DNA from: Syngnathus acus
Taxonomy: Eukaryota; Chordata; Actinopteri; Syngnathiformes; Syngnathidae
Assembly (NCBI RefSeq): GCF_901709675.1
Contig: NC_051090.1
Location: 11,945,842-12,009,841, forward strand
Length of the DNA stretch: 64,000 nucleotides
Direction of reading: 5' to 3'
Position numbers and translations under genes: made by a program. Every line of letters begins with the position of its first letter. The stretch's first letter is position 1. Positions 51,701 through 60,752 of this stretch are shown here, in pieces. The notes under the pieces are model-generated. The model saw only the letters and a program-made list of their open reading frames with translations. It was not told the DNA's origin and did no database searches.

Positions 51701-54216
51701 CTTGAGGACCGGAGTTGGTGACCCCTGCTCTATGGGGTATTCAACATTTGCTCTAACTTCTAAATTTTTCAACCGATTCAACACATTCCAACTTTAAACT
51801 GTTCATCTTTTGCCTACCTATTCCACAACTTCCCACTTACCGAAAATTCAAAATTTTCAATTTTGAAATTTGCGTCAAATTTGACAAAATTTAGTTTTTC
51901 CCATCTAATTTCAACCCGTTCCAACTTTCAACTGTGCATCTTATGCTTACCTATTCCACAACTTCCGACTTATGAAAAATCTTCAACTTTAAAATTCACC
52001 CTAAATTTTACAAAATGTTGTTTTTCCCTTCTTATTCCTACATTTGACCGATTCAACCCGTTCCAACTTTAATCAGAATCGCCTTCATTGTTGCTGTACA
52101 CAGTACATCAGAATTTGAGACATCATTAATTATCATCCTGTAGCATTCTCCGAATATTTATTCAGCTTCTTCGCTTTCACACGCAATTTCTCCAGAAATT
52201 GCAAATTCTAGTTGGATGTATCCTTGCTTTTTTCAATGTAAAAAGTATTTTGTGAATGAAACACTTGTTTTTGTTAGATTTTTTTCTTTGTCTTCAATGT
52301 TGTTGTCATGCCTTTTTGATCATGAATAATAACTGCTGTTTCCGTGTGTCAGTACCTGCATGAGAATGGCGTGGTGCATCGCGACCTCAAACCGGAGAAC
52401 TTGCTCTATGCCGACCTCTCGCTCCACGCGCCGCTCAAGATCGGTGAGTGCCGCCTTTGGCGTCACCGTGACGAGCGCACACTCTGCATCAACCGTGCGT
52501 GCTGCCGTTATCTTTCAGCGGACTTTGGTCTTTCCAAAATAATCGATGAGAGGGTGACCATGAAGACTGTGTGCGGCACGCCCGGATACTGTGGTGACTG
52601 CGCCTCCGCGACGTGCCTCCTCACCTTCAGACGGACGAGGGGAAGACCATGCTGTGCCGTGTCGTGGCCGCCTCACCCTTTTCTCGCTTTGTTTGTCTTT
52701 TGAGCTCCTGAGATTCTTCGAGGAAACGCTTACGGACCAGAAGTGGACATGTGGTCAGTAGGCGTCATCCTCTACATCCTGTGAGTTACGCACATGCGCT
52801 GCGCCAGGCACGAGTGGCAACAGGGCGCTGACCTGTGTGGGGGCGGTCGCAGGCTGTGCGGGTTCGAGCCCTTCTTCGACGCACGAGGGGACCAGTACAT
52901 GTACACGCGCATTCTCAACTGCGACTACGAGTTTGTCTCCCCTTGGTGGGACGACGTCTCGCTCAACGCCAAGGACCTGGTGGGAGGCCGCCGCCGCCGA
53001 TCCGACCGTCTCTCAGTTCATCTGGTCGTCCATTTGCTAAGAGTAAAGCCAATGTCGCGCGCAGGTGAGCAAGCTGATTGTGTTGGACCCGGGCAAGCGC
53101 CTGAGCGTGCACCAGGCCCTGCAGCACCCGTGGGTACTGGGCAAGGCGGCGCGCTTCTCACACATGGACACGGCGCACAGGAAGCTGCAAGAGTTCAACG
53201 CCAGACGCAAGCTGAAGGTGAGCCGGTCCAAAACGCAGCGAGTCGCATCAGAGGACGTCACATGACATCGTTGCCCGTAGCTCGACTGGTCGGTGTCATG
53301 AGACGCTGTCGCGCCGCTCAAGCGACCGTCTCATACATCACGTTACATGGTGAGTTGGCCACGGCCCAGTCACGCGTGGCCTCACGTGACATCTTGCGAC
53401 TCCCGTGTGTCAAGTGACGGTTGCGTGACCGTAAAGCACTGGTGTCAAACTCAAGGCCCGGGGGCCAGATATGGCCCACAGCATCATTTTCTGTGGCCCA
53501 TGAAGACAAATTGTGCATTTAATTTATGTCATACTAAAATTGCAAATTGTCTTAACTTTTAAAAATCATCTTTTTAAAATATTTGAAAAGTTTCCACTAG
53601 TCTGATTTTGAAAAAAAAAATTGTCAGTTTGTTTTGTAGCTTATACTGTATATAATATGAGGTGTTCATTTATTTGGGTTGACAGTCGTAATGGCCCTTC
53701 GAGGGAAACTGTGACTAGAATGCGGCCCGCGCCAAAAATGAGTTTGACACCCCTGTGCTACAGCATATGGCGTAATGCGCCCGTCATGTGACTGTAACGC
53801 GGCAGGCGGCCATGAAGGCGGTGGTGGCGACCGGTAGGATGCACGAGTCGTCTCGCCGCCGCACCGACAGCTGCGAGATTCCCGCCACGCAGAGCAGTGT
53901 GGGGCAGGACCCGTCCCTCGAGTCGGCCACCCCCGACCCCAAAAAGGCCGCGCTCTCGGAGAAACAAAGGGAACAAAGTAGCCCTGTCCTTTCTCGCAAG
54001 CAGGACGCCGCGCCCGCCCCGACTAGGCCGCCGCTCCGGGCCGACGCCCAGCGGCAGGCCAGATCGGCGGTGGCCCCGCCCAGGCCGCCCAAGAAGAGCT
54101 ACTCGGCGGGCCAAACAGCCACCGGGAACCGGGCCGAGCCCCCTGGCCCTGACAGCCTCAGCAACGGCTTAACGGCAGGGGTGGAGCCCGATGCAAAGAC
54201 CGACCACGGCCAATGA
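39756..54216 (+). CDS. camk4: Calcium/calmodulin-dependent protein kinase type IV, 11 coding exons
   Basis: Ser/Thr kinase activated by Ca2+/calmodulin and by CaMKK, acting mainly in the nucleus on CREB-type factors. Exons: 39756-39868, 40380-40458, 40558-40620, 40706-40788, 40943-41015, 52353-52443, 52519-52593, 52705-52780, 52853-52979, 53065-53217, 53806-54216. They total 1344 nt (447 aa), all in phase with GT-AG sites. Residues: Gly loop [11 protein letters not shown] (35-45), ATP Lys59 in [12 protein letters not shown] with catalytic Asp148, DFG 169-171, activation-loop Thr184 in [11 protein letters not shown] (human Thr200), [16 protein letters not shown], then the autoinhibitory/CaM-binding segment [18 protein letters not shown] (304-321). 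The C-terminal tail is Pro/Ala-rich and shorter than the human Glu-rich tail. Intron 5 is 11.3 kb of repeats. Confidence 0.95.
39921..39934 (+). repeat. G14 run in camk4 intron 1
   Basis: Fourteen consecutive G, 52 bp after the exon 1 donor. Confidence 0.9.
41016..41850. other. Start of camk4 intron 5, no feature seen
   Basis: Apart from the doubled phrase AAGTATCAAAGT/AAGGTATCAAAGT I see no coding or repeat structure here. Confidence 0.5.
41856..42150. mobile_element. hAT MITE (GGTGTCAAAC family), copy 2
   Basis: Starts CAGGGGTGTCAAACTA and ends near CTTTGACACCTATG; shares GGCGGGCCGTATCTGG with copy 1. No clean duplication was recognised. Confidence 0.75.
42509..42612 (+). pseudogene. hAT transposase N-terminal remnant
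   Basis: [20 protein letters not shown] followed by NKKRVDN. The KRKVDxECRVF motif opens many Charlie/GTF2IRD2-type hAT transposases, just before the BED-type finger. The frame is lost where the L2-C tail begins. Confidence 0.6.
42617..43855 (-). mobile_element. L2-C LINE, 5'-truncated, minus strand
   Basis: Complementary (ACTTTG)n tail at 42617-42632 and a 3' UTR like that at 2400-2672. 5' truncation falls in the SSAFNTI motif. It lies inside the hAT element and in antisense orientation within camk4 intron 5. Confidence 0.9.
42910..43855 (-). pseudogene. L2-C reverse transcriptase, partial but open
   Basis: About 315 codons without a stop: [65 protein letters not shown] and [20 protein letters not shown] to the normal C-terminus. 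The endonuclease and first reverse transcriptase motifs are missing through 5' truncation, so it never could function alone. The open frame shows the insertion is not old. Confidence 0.88.
43866..44009 (+). pseudogene. hAT transposase C-terminal remnant
   Basis: [20 protein letters not shown] then [19 protein letters not shown] to a stop. This is the typical C-terminal end of GTF2IRD2/Charlie-like hAT transposases, just after the dimerisation domain. Confidence 0.65.
44455..45304. repeat. Diverged tandem repeat (about 165-bp unit), left part
   Basis: A block with phrases TTCAACCGATTCAACC, TTCATCTTTTGCCTACC and AATTTCATTTTTC recurs several times with decreasing similarity. The array continues at 51736-52078, so the chromovirus inserted in it. 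Confidence 0.75.
45310..45827 (-). repeat. Chromovirus 3' LTR
   Basis: 518 bp, matching 50982-51499 at the same length with scattered substitutions. Confidence 0.93.
45839..47998 (-). pseudogene. Chromovirus RNase H, integrase and chromodomain, frameshifted
   Basis: RNase H ([36 protein letters not shown]) is followed by an HHCC finger (HPATSRTI...[10 protein letters not shown]) and the integrase core ([37 protein letters not shown] with the catalytic Glu). Then come the GPY/F region ([11 protein letters not shown]) and chromodomain ([34 protein letters not shown]). Chromodomains steer integration to marked chromatin. At least three frame changes separate these blocks (near 46900, 46690 and 46300), so the protein is dead. 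Confidence 0.9.
47778..48850 (-). pseudogene. Chromovirus reverse transcriptase
   Basis: An open frame from [20 protein letters not shown] through [70 protein letters not shown] and the active site [15 protein letters not shown] to [18 protein letters not shown]. This is a complete Ty3/Gypsy reverse transcriptase core. The apparent N-terminus (MNELLLLLL) is derived from the (ATT)n tail of the retroposon at 48855-49712 and is not genuine. Confidence 0.92.
48855..49712 (-). mobile_element. Unclassified retroposon with (ATT)n tail
   Basis: Inserted between protease and reverse transcriptase of the chromovirus. Minus-strand 3' end: GCGACTTTGGGTTACTGAAA, AGCGCTATATAAATTGAATG and then (ATT)n, a terminus I know from many fish genomic repeats. 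A C15 stretch lies 100 bp before the end. Its 206-codon open frame (49612-48992) resembles no known protein. Probably a SINE-like or truncated LINE-derived element. Confidence 0.6.
49715..50071 (-). pseudogene. Chromovirus protease region
   Basis: [20 protein letters not shown] contains the D-S-G active site of retroviral-type aspartic proteases. The frame continues in a shifted register to [20 protein letters not shown], where the retroposon interrupts it. Confidence 0.8.
49993..51014 (-). pseudogene. Chromovirus gag, frameshifted
   Basis: Frame 1 (51014 down) has a Gln-rich coiled-coil segment ([20 protein letters not shown]) and the start of the capsid ([19 protein letters not shown]). 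After a shift near 50560, frame 2 gives [28 protein letters not shown] and a CCHC knuckle [14 protein letters not shown]. The pattern is that of sushi-type Gag, the source of the domesticated mammalian RTL/MART genes. Translation start is uncertain; the first Met lies in the LTR. Confidence 0.87.
50982..51499 (-). repeat. Chromovirus 5' LTR
   Basis: The upstream LTR for minus-strand transcription, 518 bp, TGTCAGGGTCC...CGATGACA. Confidence 0.93.
51515..51727. mobile_element. Palindromic hAT MITE
   Basis: 213 bp whose two halves are long inverted repeats (CAGGGGTCACCAACTCCGGT, CCTCAAGGGCGCCAATCCAG and complements), with a perfect 8-bp duplication CTCTATGG (51507-51514 and 51728-51735). It lies in camk4 intron 5 beside the chromovirus. 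Confidence 0.92.
51736..52078. repeat. Diverged tandem repeat, right part
   Basis: Continuation of the array at 44455-45304, with the same phrases (TTTTTCAACCGATTCAACAC, TGTTCATCTTTTGCCTACCT). Confidence 0.75.
52079..52340. other. End of camk4 intron 5; possible LINE 3' scrap
   Basis: AATCAGAATCGCCTTCATTG and GTACACAGTACATCAGAATT resemble reversed L2-type 3' ends. The rest is AT-rich without structure. Confidence 0.4.
53436..53757. mobile_element. hAT MITE (GGTGTCAAAC family), copy 3
   Basis: In camk4 intron 10, in inverse orientation to copies 1 and 2: ACTGGTGTCAAACTC at the left and GAGTTTGACACCCCTG at the right end. No clear duplication remains. Confidence 0.78.
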
Positions 54217-54640
54217 ACTCTTTCCAGAGACGCTAACGGTGCGGAATGGTGTTAGCTTGTGAATATTGACAAATAATTCCAAACTGACTTTTACTGACAA
54301 GTGCATGAAACCCTGCGGCTCGCATGCCAGCTAATATGCTAAGGTCTGAAATGTGAAGTTGTCAATCTGTTTACACTCTCTCTGTTTTTCAAGTAAAGCT
54401 AAGATGACTTTTTTAATAACTAAGATATTTTATGCTTGAAAGATTCTTGTTCTCATGCATTAGCAAGGTTGCACGTTTACGCCGACTACCTTTTTTTGCT
54501 CGTGTTTGCGCCACCTAGGAAACACCCTCATGTTAGCTTAGCTCGGCATCAACGGCAACAGGAGCGTTCCAACCGGAAGTCCACAATTGAGCAATGCTCC
54601 GTTTGTGTCGTCACGTTCAAATAAAACCGAGATGTGTGCC
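54217..54640 (+). terminator. camk4 3' UTR and poly(A) signal
   Basis: AATAAA at 54619-54624, about 400 bp after the camk4 stop, is the first canonical poly(A) signal downstream. Confidence 0.65.
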
Positions 54641-55020
54641 TGCATCACTTGGTGATGACTTCCACCTTTGTCATTGATTTAGCTTAACAGTCCATGTGTA
54701 AGCTAAGCTATGTGAATGGCGGAGATGTTCAGATGACAGCTTCCTGTTTGCTTTTGGGTGGGCGGGGCTTAGAATAATTAGTGTCCTTGTGTTTGTCGTG
54801 TTGATGCAGACAGAAAATGACATCATCAGACCTCAGTAAAGTTTCGTCACTCCAAGTGTTGAATTGTCTTTTTATTGCAATTCAAATGTATTTCTGCCGC
54901 CAAGCCCCGAAAAGTCTCCAAGAGCTTCACGTTTTTTTTTGACAAACGCTGGCAAGCCATGCAGCGCTTACTAGTCTACAACACACGTGACAGAATCAAT
55001 AATGACTAACGCTTACAGCG
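54641..55020. other. Intergenic, no feature seen
   Basis: Downstream of camk4 I see no coding frame or recognisable repeat. Confidence 0.45.
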
Positions 55021-55039
55021 TAGTGTGCGTATTGGGCGC

Positions 55040-55180
55040 GCTGCCACTGAGTACATGTATTATGTTTGAGCCAGTAGAACAAAAATCCTGGACGATTTTG
55101 AAATCCCCCCAGACATTTTTTTCGGTCTCAAAAGTAGGACATGTACGGGAAAAAGAGGACGTCTGGTCACCCTATATTAT
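55040..55180. repeat. Short DNA-transposon end (GGTGACCAGACGTCC type)
   Basis: GAGGACGTCTGGTCACCCT with AAAAGTAGGACATGTACGGG is the reverse of a common vertebrate hAT-like terminal sequence. Only one end is seen. Confidence 0.4.
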
Positions 55181-55224
55181 TGTAACCAGATTTAGACGCA
55201 TCTATAATTGGTCTTTGCATTGAC

Positions 55225-55612
55225 CAGTGGTTCTTAACCTTGTTGGAGGTACCGAACCCCACCAGTTTCATACGCGCATTCACCGAACCCCTCTTTAGTG
55301 AAATATGTGTTTTTTATTTTCAAATTCAAGACATGGATTATTTTTACTGTTTCACAAAATGAGCCGTGCATGAACATCACCTTGTTCAAAGAACAAAACC
55401 AACACAGTCCATGAACTCGCAACAAATTACATACCTGCAAATCAGTGTGGCTTCTGCTGTTGCCTTTGTGAGACCAGTTCAGACATGCGTCATCATGAAT
55501 TTACACGATAAATCAGGTGTGTATGGACCTCCGCAGTGGAGGCTCTGCCGAACCCCTGAAACCGACTCACCGAACCCCTAGGGTTTGATCGAACTCAGGT
55601 TAAGAACCACTG
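55225..55612. mobile_element. hAT MITE (CAGTGGTTCTTAACC family)
   Basis: Inverted ends CAGTGGTTCTTAACCT and AGGTTAAGAACCACTG, flanked by GCATTGAC (55217-55224) and GCATAGAC (55613-55620), one mismatch in 8. Internally GAACCCC phrases are repeated near both ends. Confidence 0.88.
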
Positions 55613-55671
55613 GCATAGACCAAATATAGATGACAAAATTAAATCCATCATTTTTTTATTCGTTTTTTTAT

Positions 55672-55950
55672 TTATTTATTTAATTAATTATTTTGTGTTG
55701 AAAGATATTTGAGAACATTGGAATGTTTTATCAGCGCTTTTCTAGTCAGTCAGTCAGTCAATATGTGGTTAATTCAGTCGTCTGTATCTGCTGTAGGATC
55801 ATTCTTATTCTTTTATTTATTTAATTATTACAGATTGATTTATTTTTCTATTCATTTTTTATATTTATTTATTTAATTCATTATTTTGTGTTAAAAATAA
55901 AAATATTTGAGAACATTGGAATGTTTTATCAGCGCTTTTCTTGTGGAAAT
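55672..55950. repeat. Local direct duplication
   Basis: A ~75-bp segment (AATTATTTTGTGTTGAAAGA, GAGAACATTGGAATGTTTTA, TCAGCGCTTTTCT) occurs twice, starting near 55682 and 55876. Confidence 0.8.
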
Positions 55951-56700
55951 CCTGATGCTGCCCAGCCTCACCCAGACTCTGCCTGCAGCGGCCCCCAGGT
56001 AAATTGAGTTTGAGACCACTGCTTTATAGTGTCCGTAAGGAAGAGAAGAGAAGGGAGGGGGAAGGAAGGTCCTTATATACGTATGTTCTGTTATCACCTG
56101 AATGTTCTGTTACCTGCTGAATGTTTTGTGTCTATGTGTCATGGAAATCAACTGAGCTGTGTCCATGCTCTCTGCCTATGTGTAAGTTACAAAGCTCTGT
56201 GTGCTGTGTCTGTGCTCTGATTGAGCAACTATGTTTGTATAAACTATATAATATGTACACATTGCTGTTGCTCTCTCTTCAGTCCCCCTTTTAACCATGA
56301 CAGAGGTCAACCAAAAGGCAAGGACAAACTAACAAGGGGTGTCATGAACACCGTCAACCAGGTGAGTGTCGGGTGTGTCATCCGGAACATCAACAGGAAC
56401 GGGAATATTAGATCATCTGATAGGCGGGAGGTCGGTCTAAATTGTGTATTTCAATAGCAGAAGGTGTGGTAGAATCGTGTACCATTTGGAGGGGAGTTCG
56501 TAATTCGAGCCACATTAGTGGAGAAATGATAAAGAGCGCAAAAGCACAAATTCCTAAAATAAGGCGAGTAAGCAATGGACAGGTGAGGATTGCAATAGGC
56601 AAAAACCATCATTAAAAACCTTAGACAATGTTAGTAATAAACTGCGGGGAGGAGGGGGTCTTGCCCCATTTCTCCTGTTCAACTTGAATGTTTGAGTGAA
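55951..56700. other. No recognised gene; one hydrophobic minus-strand frame
   Basis: Includes a 64-codon minus-strand frame (56602-56408) with LILGICAFALFIISPLMWLE, a likely membrane helix, and a later PPAY. It could be chance or a retroelement scrap. I see no other structure. Confidence 0.35.
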
Positions 56701-56704
56701 AAAC

Positions 56705-58880
56705 CATCGATATGGTCAGAAAGTCCAATATGGGGGAGGGGGGCGGCTTTGAAAGCTCCTTTATGTGTCGAGTAGACCAGGTCCAGGAAGCTGTCACCAC
56801 GTGTCGGAAAATTAACATGCTGGTGAAGCCTCGGAAAAACAGACTTTAGGTTAGCATGATTAAAATCCCCAGCGAAGATGGTGAAACCGTCAGGGTGCGC
56901 CGTCTGTTGTTCACTGACAGCCTGGTACAGTTCACTAAGAGCCGCGATCCTGTCACCTTCAATGTTGGAAGGCGGGATGTATACCGCGACTAGCAGAATC
57001 GCAGTAAATTCCCTTGGCAGGTAAAAAGGACGGCACTTAATGATCACAAACTCTGCCAGTGGCGAGCAGTGCTTGCATACAACTACAGAGTCCCGGCAGC
57101 ATTCGTCACGGATGTAGACACTGAAGGAATCGGGTCAAAAGACACGAAACCCGCCTAGCCACAATAACAGATACGCTCACATCTCTTTGGATAAAGTATA
57201 TAAGCAGACAAGTATATTCATGGAGTCAACCAATAAAGCAGACATAACTAGACATTCTTTGATATAAGATAATAACAGAGGTTGCTACAACTTCACGATT
57301 CAATATGTATTTCTGTGCACTGCAAAATAAATGTCTTTTGATATGTTGCTTAAATAGCTTAATGACCCTTAAGGAACTGTGTAATGCATGCCTGATGTTT
57401 TCTCTCTAAATCATGGACACGGCCAGAGTCGTCTTGACCGTTCAGTACTTGATTATATCTTGTGTTTTGACTAAACGTCATATGTCGCCTAAATGTGAGA
57501 CGCCAGCTTTTCGATTACTACTGAACGCTCTGCACAGAGGGAAATGTTTTGCCTAACAAAGAATAGATATGGTGGGAAGTATGATTAAACTAAGAATATA
57601 ATGATGTGAGCAAAGACATGGAATATCAAAAGAACTAACTTTGCATAGTCAGGGAACAGTAATAGATTAATGATGTGACAGCCAAAAGCTCACATAATTC
57701 CGTACAAAATGACAAAATTGAAAGAATGACGAATGGATGAGGTGCGACAGTGTAGGAATGGAGCAGAATGTTTACAGGAAGGTCACTTGGAGATAAAACC
57801 AGCTGGTGCCATAAGGAGACAGCCAAGGACTCGGCCAAAGATGATCCCCAAGGCCGAAAGACAGGATGGAAGATGGCAGCCCCCACACACACACCGAATC
57901 GTCCATAACCAGCACCCACTCCCATGGAATCAAACTCTACTGCGAACTCGCCCCACCCCAACGACTCATCACCCATCAAACGCGCCCCACACCAACTGAA
58001 TATAAGCTGACCAAAGAACCTTGAACGTTGCCTTTTCTGAATGGAGACTTTCTGCTCTTGAAAGGCCCAGCGCTGTATTGTACTTTCCTGAAAACAGAGC
58101 TTTCTTAACAAGAATTATGATTGAACTCAACCAACCTGTGTAAGTCTAATTTCTGCTTCAGTGTCTTTGCATTTTCCTAAATCTGAAGAAATTAAACGAG
58201 CACGCAGTGAGTGAATTGGATAACAGGTGATTGGCAATGGCTTTTGCCGTGAGGCGCAGATAGCGCTCCCTAAATTGTGGACCAAATCCAACAACACATA
58301 TTCCCCCCCCTCGCGATTTTTCCCTTTTTACAATGGCCCGGTCCGCTCGATAGCACGCTAGCCGCTCCAGATGCACAGCAGAGTCCGGAATGTTGACAGT
58401 CAACCAAGTCTCAGTAAACACGAGCACACAGCAGTTACTCACTGTCCGGTTCGTAGATCTCAGCAGGCGAATGTAATCCATTTAGTTGTCCAGCGATCGA
58501 ACATTCGCCAGAAGAATGGAAGGCACGGCCGGGCGAGTCGGGTTGGCTGCCAGCCTGGCCCGGACGCCTCCGCGCTTGCCCCTCTTCTGCCTCCTCGCAC
58601 ACCGCTTCCGACGCTTTCTATCCGGGGGAGGAGTAGCAGGCAAGTCCGGCGTTGTTTCAGGCCGGAGCAGTCCGAGTTCCTTTAATGTCTCCGCTTCAAA
58701 GTTCAGAACACCGCAAAACTCGCTTTCGCCGATGTCGAGCAGAACCTGCCTGCTGTACTTGTAGCACGACGTAGTACGACGAGACGAACACGTAAAACTG
58801 TCGGACAAACACTCATTAAACGAACAAAACACCGTTCGGGCGTGACAGAGAGAGGTCGCTGCGTGTGCACGCGCCGCCAT
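56705..58880 (-). pseudogene. L2-C endonuclease part, interrupted
   Basis: MAARAHAATSLCHARTVFCS, then FNECLSDSFTCSSRRT, KRRKRCARRQKRGKRGGVRA and SILLANVRSLDN, where a stop replaces Lys (NKMDY becomes N-stop-MDY). It continues ETWLTVNIPDSAVHLERLA to GGGICV, jumps over the LTR, and resumes at IIKCRPFYLPREFTAILLVA, FTIFAGDFNHANLKSVF and PTRGDSFLDLVYSTHKGAF. It supplies the ~28 nt missing from the 26-kb copy. Confidence 0.85.
57122..58293 (-). mobile_element. Solo LTR of a Gypsy-type element
   Basis: 1172 bp, TG...CA ends (plus reading TGAAGGAATC...ATCCAACA), perfect 4-bp duplication ACAC (57118-57121 and 58294-58297). It cuts the L2-C codons after GGICV. It matches the LTR at 62656-63835 (inverse orientation), which follows an integrase-bearing internal region, so the family is Ty3/Gypsy-like. 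Confidence 0.92.
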
Positions 58881-58884
58881 CTTG
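58873..58884 (-). promoter_or_regulatory. TISU/YY1 motif at L2-C start
   Basis: Minus-strand CAAGATGGCGGC contains the start ATG at 58880. Since this copy and the one at 26388 sit in different targets yet share AAGATGGCGGC, at least the AAG probably belongs to the element. Confidence 0.55.
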
Positions 58885-59640
58885 ATTTAATATTGTGATA
58901 TATACTTAGGCCATGAATGACTTTTTACAGTGTAACCAGTGTGCCACTGTGCCGCCATTTGTTGACTTATTAACCAAGTTAAGTTGGTGGAATTTGGGAC
59001 AAAAGGCATGGAAGCATGTTTGGGTGCTGGGAGTTTTGATAAAAAGGGTTAGGTAAGGCTGCTTATTGACACTAAAACGGGGATAAAAACAACAAAATAC
59101 ATAGATATGGACAGTGAGGATACACTGATAATGACAAATCATGACGGATAGCGTGATCAGAAACTTTGCTCAGTGAACATTGATCAACAGAAATTTAATC
59201 ATTTAATCATGGCATGAAGTCTCCTGAAGTCTCTTTTTGCACTTTTATCCCCCAACTTGTACCTTCCTGTAAATCGAGCTGTTGTTACATGCAGTTTCTC
59301 ACACGTGAGATTAATAAAGTTCCTCTTATCTTATCTTATCTTATCTTATGGAATTTTACAGGTGAACCTATGAACCTTTGGATTTGGGCAACAGGAGGCT
59401 GACTAGCTCAACTTAATTTACCTTTATCAAAACAACTGAATTTAATTACACATCAAATTACTGTTTTATAAGATGCATGTTTGAGATTGAAGAAGTGAGG
59501 GTTCATAAATTTTTTTTAATTCTGGATAGTCAGCAAAATAGTAATAGAGGGCACTACTTTAGAAAATAATGCAGTAGGGCTCTAAATAACAAATGCCCTA
59601 ACATTAAAAATTGATTTAAGTGGCAATTTATGTTAGGAAC
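58885..59640. other. Intergenic; short Rex1-type 3' tail
   Basis: At about 59215-59348 a short piece ends AGATTAATAAAGTTCC then (TCTTA)n, like the tail of the LINE at 6638 but on the plus strand. The rest is unrecognised. Confidence 0.45.
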
Positions 59641-59660
59641 CTCGGGTGAGGATTAACAAT

Positions 59661-60016
59661 CCATCCATCCATCCATTTTTTATACCGCTTGTCCCAACGG
59701 GGTTAGCAGGCGTGCTGGAGCCTATCCCAGCAGTCATCGGGCAGTCACCGGGGGACACCCTGACCCGGTTGCCAGCCGATCGCAGGACACACAGAGACGA
59801 ACAACCATCCCCACTCGCACTCACACCTAGGGGCAATTTGGAGTGCTCAATCGGCCTACCAAGCATGTTTTGGGGATGTGGGAGGAAACTGGAGTGCCCG
59901 GAGAAAACCCACGCGGGCCCGGGGAGAACATGCAAACTCCACACAGGGAGGGCCGGAGGCGGAATCGAACCCGCACCCTCCTAACTCTGAGGCGGACGTG
60001 CTACCCAGTGCGCCAC
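59661..60016 (-). mobile_element. tRNA-like SINE with GATG tail, copy 2
   Basis: Minus-strand copy of the SINE at 3648, with (GATG)n tail at 59661-59676 and the B box GGTTCGATTCC near 59965 (reverse). Its first ~15 bp diverge. Confidence 0.85.
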
Positions 60017-60247
60017 GTCAGACTAGATATATCAAATAAATGTAATATAAACAACAATTTTATCGAACCATCCGTGTCACTCCAAATCATTAAATCCATC
60101 GGAATCTTCGTCTTCCGTGTCACTTAAAAAACAAACACACAGCTGTTGACTCCGGAACTACGTGCGCCGCTGACGTCAGCCTCGTCGTCAGCCTCGTCGT
60201 CAGTTGCGGCTCCAATTATTCCACAGATCTACATATATATTATAGTC
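60017..60247. repeat. Repeat with GAACCATCCGTGTCACTCC
   Basis: TATCGAACCATCCGTGTCAC and CCAAATCATTAAATC recur at 60761-60800, so the intervening minisatellite and LTR piece lie between two copies of one repeat. GCCTCGTCGTCA is doubled near 60180. Confidence 0.55.
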
Positions 60248-60440
60248 ACTTCCCGTATGCCGCCGATTGCGGCTGGGACTCCCCGTATGCCGCCGATTTT
60301 GGCGCGGACTCTCCAAATGCCGCCGATTGCGGCGCGGACTCCCTGAATGCCGTCGATTGCGGCGCGGACTCCCCGAATGCCGTCGATTGCGGTGCGAACT
60401 CCCCGAATGCCGCCGATTGCGGCGCGGACTCCGGGGAGTA
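60248..60440. repeat. 30-bp minisatellite
   Basis: Six units of about GACTCCCCGAATGCCGCCGA TTGCGGCGCG with few changes. In one frame this reads CRRLRRGLPE repeated. Nothing suggests it is translated. Confidence 0.88.
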
Positions 60441-60752
60441 CAGCGTGACCAAAGTTCCAGGCAAGACGTGGGTTTGGTAATCGGCTCTTTATTTTACAAA
60501 ACAAGAGCTCAACATATGTGTGTGTACTTGAAGCAAGCGCCCTGGATCGTTACCTGTCTCGTATTTAAGTCCTGTCTGCGTGTCACTCCCCTGTCGGATC
60601 ATTGATGTCTTTTGTCTCACGTCTCTGTTCAGTTTCTGTTGTTGGTTTTGTTAGTAAGTTACGTCAGTCTGCCGAGTCTGTTAGTTTGTGTTCTCCAATA
60701 AACCCTGGTCCAAGCTGCATTTGGTTACCCTGCTCCATTCCGATCCGTGACA
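60441..60752 (+). mobile_element. Gypsy (sushi-type) LTR fragment
   Basis: GTATTTAAGTCCTG (TATA-like), then CAATAAACCCTGGTCCAAGC (poly(A) signal) and the end CCGATCCGTGACA. This is the typical right half of a sushi-type LTR. The left end is not seen. Confidence 0.55.

Larger units (their letters stand above)
56705..58884 (-). mobile_element. L2-C LINE, 5' end intact, 3' part missing
   Basis: Minus-strand element from the start codon (58880) through the endonuclease to GLSDHI, split by a solo LTR at 57122-58293. Everything 3' of the endonuclease is gone, the opposite of normal 5' truncation, so a deletion or rearrangement removed it. Confidence 0.85.

Noticed and set aside
52794-53417. 207-codon plus-strand frame
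   Set aside because: It runs through camk4 exons 9 and 10 and their introns; splicing explains the region better.
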